A stretch of DNA of 64,000 nucleotides, taken from Trinickia violacea (GTDB lineage: Bacteria; Pseudomonadota; Gammaproteobacteria; Burkholderiales; Burkholderiaceae). The notes under the pieces are model-generated. The model saw nothing but the letters and a program-made list of their open reading frames with translations, was not told where the DNA came from and made no database searches. The translations under genes and the position numbers were made by a program. This document shows positions 61,909 to 64,000 of this stretch, one piece after another. The stretch is from positions 496,001 through 560,000 of the forward strand of contig NZ_CP040078.1 of the NCBI RefSeq assembly GCF_005280735.1. Direction: 5' to 3'. Every line of letters begins with the position of its first letter. Position 1 is the stretch's first letter.

Positions 61909-62985
61909 ATGCAAACGCGCAAAATTCCCGTCACCGTCGTCACAGGCTTTCTCGGCAGCGGCAAAACCACCCTGCTGCGGCACATCCTCAAACATGCCGA
62001 CGGCAAGCGCATCGCCGTGATCGTCAACGAGTTCGGCGAGCTCGGCATCGATGGCGAGATCCTCAAAGGCTGCGGCATCGGCTGCGATGAGGACGGCAAC
62101 GAACAAGCGGGCCAGCTCTATGAGCTCGCCAATGGGTGCCTCTGCTGCACCGTGCAGGAAGAGTTCTTTCCCGTGATGGAAGAGCTGGTCGAGCGGCGCG
62201 GCGACATCGATCACGTGCTGATCGAAACGTCCGGCCTCGCGCTGCCGAAGCCGCTCGTGCAGGCGTTCAACTGGCCGTTGATCAAGAACAGCTTCACGGT
62301 CGATGCGGTCGTGACGGTGGTCGACGGTCCCGCCGCCGCGAGCGGGCAGTTCGCGGAGAATCCGCAAGCCGTCGATGCGCAGCGCAAAGCCGATCCGAAT
62401 CTCGATCACGAATCGCCGCTGCACGAGCTCTTCGCCGATCAGCTTTCGGCTGCGGATCTCGTGATTCTCAACAAGACCGACTTGCTCGACGGCGCGCATC
62501 ACGAAGCGGTCGTCGCCGCGATTCGCGAAGAGATTCCGCCGCAGGTGAAGATCGTGCCCGCGCAGATGGGCCAGCTCGACGTCCACGGGCTGCTTGGGCT
62601 CGCGTCGGCGTCGGAAGAAACGATTCACTTGCGCCATGACCATCACGGTTCCGCCGACGACGCCGATCACCATCACGACGAGTTCGATTCGGTCGTGGTG
62701 GCAGGCGAGACGCGTTCGCGCGAGGCGGCGATCGCCGCGCTGCAGACGCTCGTCGAGCAGCACACGATCTATCGCGTGAAGGGTTTCGCGGCGCTGCCCG
62801 GCGCGCCGATGCGTCTGGTCGTGCAAGGCGTGGGCCGGCGCTTCGACAGCTACTTCGACCGTCGCTGGCAGGACGGCGAGGCGGTGACGAGCCGCTTCGT
62901 GCTGATCGGCGAAGACCTCGATCAAGCGGCGTTGCAGGGCGCGCTCAGCGCCGCGCTTGCGGCGGCCGAGGCTCAGCAGGCTTAA
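61909..62985 (+). CDS. cobW: CobW-type metallochaperone GTPase
   Basis: A 358-residue G3E GTPase. The P-loop GFLGSGKTTLLRHI (about residues 13-26), the metal-binding CxCC motif in NGCLCCTVQEEF, and NKTDLLDG are clear. A His-rich stretch (HHGSADDADHHHDEF, near residue 245) likely stores or binds metal. The C-terminal domain is also present. It probably delivers cobalt to CobN. It follows the transporter by 15 bp. Confidence 0.96.
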   Translation: MQTRKIPVTVVTGFLGSGKTTLLRHILKHADGKRIAVIVNEFGELGIDGEILKGCGIGCDEDGNEQAGQLYELANGCLCCTVQEEFFPVMEELVERRGDIDHVLIETSGLALPKPLVQAFNWPLIKNSFTVDAVVTVVDGPAAASGQFAENPQAVDAQRKADPNLDHESPLHELFADQLSAADLVILNKTDLLDGAHHEAVVAAIREEIPPQVKIVPAQMGQLDVHGLLGLASASEETIHLRHDHHGSADDADHHHDEFDSVVVAGETRSREAAIAALQTLVEQHTIYRVKGFAALPGAPMRLVVQGVGRRFDSYFDRRWQDGEAVTSRFVLIGEDLDQAALQGALSAALAAAEAQQA

Positions 62986-63030
62986 CCACCCCTACCCGCC
63001 ACCACTCGCCATCACAGGAAAGACCGCGCC

Positions 63031-64000
63031 ATGCACCTGCTGCGAACCACGCCGGGCGGTTTCGTCGACGACACGGCGGGCGTGATCCGCATCGATCAGC
63101 GTCCCGCCGACATCGTCGTGCTCAGTTCGGCCGATACGACGCTGTCGCTTCTCGCCAGCGTGTTTCCTCGCTTGGGCGAGGGCTTTCCGAGCGTGCGGCT
63201 CGCGAACGTGACGTTTCTGCGGCAGCCGGCGTCGGTGGATTTTTACATCGACGATGTGTTGAAGCATGCGCGCGTCGTGGTGGTCGATCATCTGGGCGGC
63301 GAGGCTTATTGGCCGTATGGGATCGAGCAGGTGGTCGCGCTCGCCGAGCGCAACGGCCAGTTGCTCGCGATGTTCTCCGGCGATTTGCAGGAGGACCCGA
63401 ACCTGCTCGCGAAGAGCACGGCGGATGCCGAGTTCTGCCACGTGCTATGGCGCTACTTGCGCGAGGGCGGCGCGCAGAACGCGGAGGGTTTTCTACGCTG
63501 CATCGCGTACCGCGGGCTCGGATGGGGCGAGGAGCCGGCGCCGCCGCGTCCGCTGCCCGCGGTGGCGCTCTATCACCCGGCTCATGACTTGGCGACGATC
63601 GAGCACTGGCAGGCGGATTGGCGCGCAGGCGCGCCGGTCGTCGCGGTGCTGTTTTACAAGGCGCATTTGCAGGCGGCGAATACGGCGGTCTTCGACGCGC
63701 TCTTGAAAGCGCTCGCGGACGAAGGAATGAACCCGCTGCCGATCGCGATCACCTCGCTCAAGGATGCGTTGAGCCGAGACGTGGTCCAACAGCTGTGTGC
63801 TCAGCATCATGTGGCGCTCGTGCTGAACACGACGGCGTTCGCGGCATCGGCGATCGACGACCCCGAGCCGCTCGCGCTCGCCGGCGACGCGCCCGTCATG
63901 CAGGTGATCCTGAGCGGCGGCAACCGCGACGATTGGCTCAAGGACAACCACGGCCTCAATTCGCGCGATATCGCCATGCATGTCGCGCTGCCGGAAGTCG
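63031..64000 (+). CDS. cobN: Aerobic cobaltochelatase subunit CobN (N-terminal part, cut by window end)
   Basis: The first 323 codons from ATG 63031, running off the window; the full protein should be about 1,200-1,300 residues. The N-terminus (IVVLSSADTTLSLLASVF, then ASVDFYIDDVLKHARVVVV and GVALYHPAHDLATIEHWQAD-like LPAVALYHPAHDL) is typical of CobN. CobN binds hydrogenobyrinic a,c-diamide and inserts cobalt with CobS and CobT. It belongs to the riboswitch operon, 45 bp after cobW. Confidence 0.93.
   Translation, partial: MHLLRTTPGGFVDDTAGVIRIDQRPADIVVLSSADTTLSLLASVFPRLGEGFPSVRLANVTFLRQPASVDFYIDDVLKHARVVVVDHLGGEAYWPYGIEQVVALAERNGQLLAMFSGDLQEDPNLLAKSTADAEFCHVLWRYLREGGAQNAEGFLRCIAYRGLGWGEEPAPPRPLPAVALYHPAHDLATIEHWQADWRAGAPVVAVLFYKAHLQAANTAVFDALLKALADEGMNPLPIAITSLKDALSRDVVQQLCAQHHVALVLNTTAFAASAIDDPEPLALAGDAPVMQVILSGGNRDDWLKDNHGLNSRDIAMHVALPEV

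Noticed and set aside
60877..62925. A 682-codon minus-strand frame opposite the cobalt transporter and cobW
   Set aside because: His/Arg/Asp-rich shadow of two clearly identified genes, with no domain of its own.

Overview
The window is GC-rich, densely packed DNA from a betaproteobacterium, most likely a member of the Burkholderiaceae (Burkholderia, Paraburkholderia, Caballeronia or a close relative). This rests on the Ralstonia/Xanthomonas-type hrp gene order, the Burkholderia-type T6SS layout, a short H-NS-like protein typical of the group, and aerobic-type cobalamin genes. No rRNA, tRNA, CRISPR array or intact insertion sequence was seen.

Region 1 (about 0-20 kb) is an Hrp-type type III secretion system. 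A leftward operon (sctU-sctV-hpaP-like-sctQ-sctR-sctS-hpaA-like) and a rightward operon (hrpB1-hrpB2/sctI-sctJ-hrpB4-sctL-sctN-hrpB7/sctO-sctT) diverge from a 255-bp gap. That gap holds two perfect, oppositely oriented PIP/hrpII boxes (TTCG-N16-TTCG), each with a matching -10 at the same distance. To the right lie a LysR regulator and a small membrane protein, the AraC-type activator HrpB, the secretin sctC, and an HrpG-like OmpR-family regulator with a degenerate receiver domain. sctD, pilus and translocon genes are not in the window and probably lie beyond its left edge.

Region 2 (20-24 kb) is a spacer. It holds a VanA-like Rieske oxygenase translationally coupled to a polysaccharide pyruvyl transferase-like gene, a DUF3455-like lipoprotein, and a small exported protein.

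Region 3 (24-55 kb) is a type VI secretion system with all 13 core genes. tssL-tssK-tssJ run leftward. tagM-tssB-tssC-hcp-tssE-tssF-tssG-clpV-tssA run rightward. tagX-tssM-tagF-tagN(ompA) run leftward. Between tssA and tagN sits a visibly less GC-rich cargo module: vgrG, a DUF4123 adaptor, a MIX-motif VasX-like pore-forming effector candidate, a DUF6708-like membrane protein (probable immunity), a lipoprotein and a PAAR tip protein. A TagY-position protein with one membrane segment and a C-terminal four-cysteine patch, and an exported protein, follow.

Region 4 (55-64 kb) has an H-NS-like small protein, then cobalamin biosynthesis. A leftward cobE-cobO-cobB-bluB operon is separated by a higBA toxin-antitoxin pair from a rightward NiCoT cobalt transporter-cobW-cobN operon (cobN cut by the window end). 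The rightward operon sits behind a clear cobalamin riboswitch.

Overall the window is an interaction and competition island, with T3SS and T6SS only about 5 kb apart, next to a B12 locus. The strongest items for follow-up are the divergent PIP-box pair, a predicted internal start inside sctQ, the MIX effector/immunity module, and the riboswitch-controlled cobalt/CobN operon. Long antisense open frames opposite the GC-rich genes are treated as shadows.
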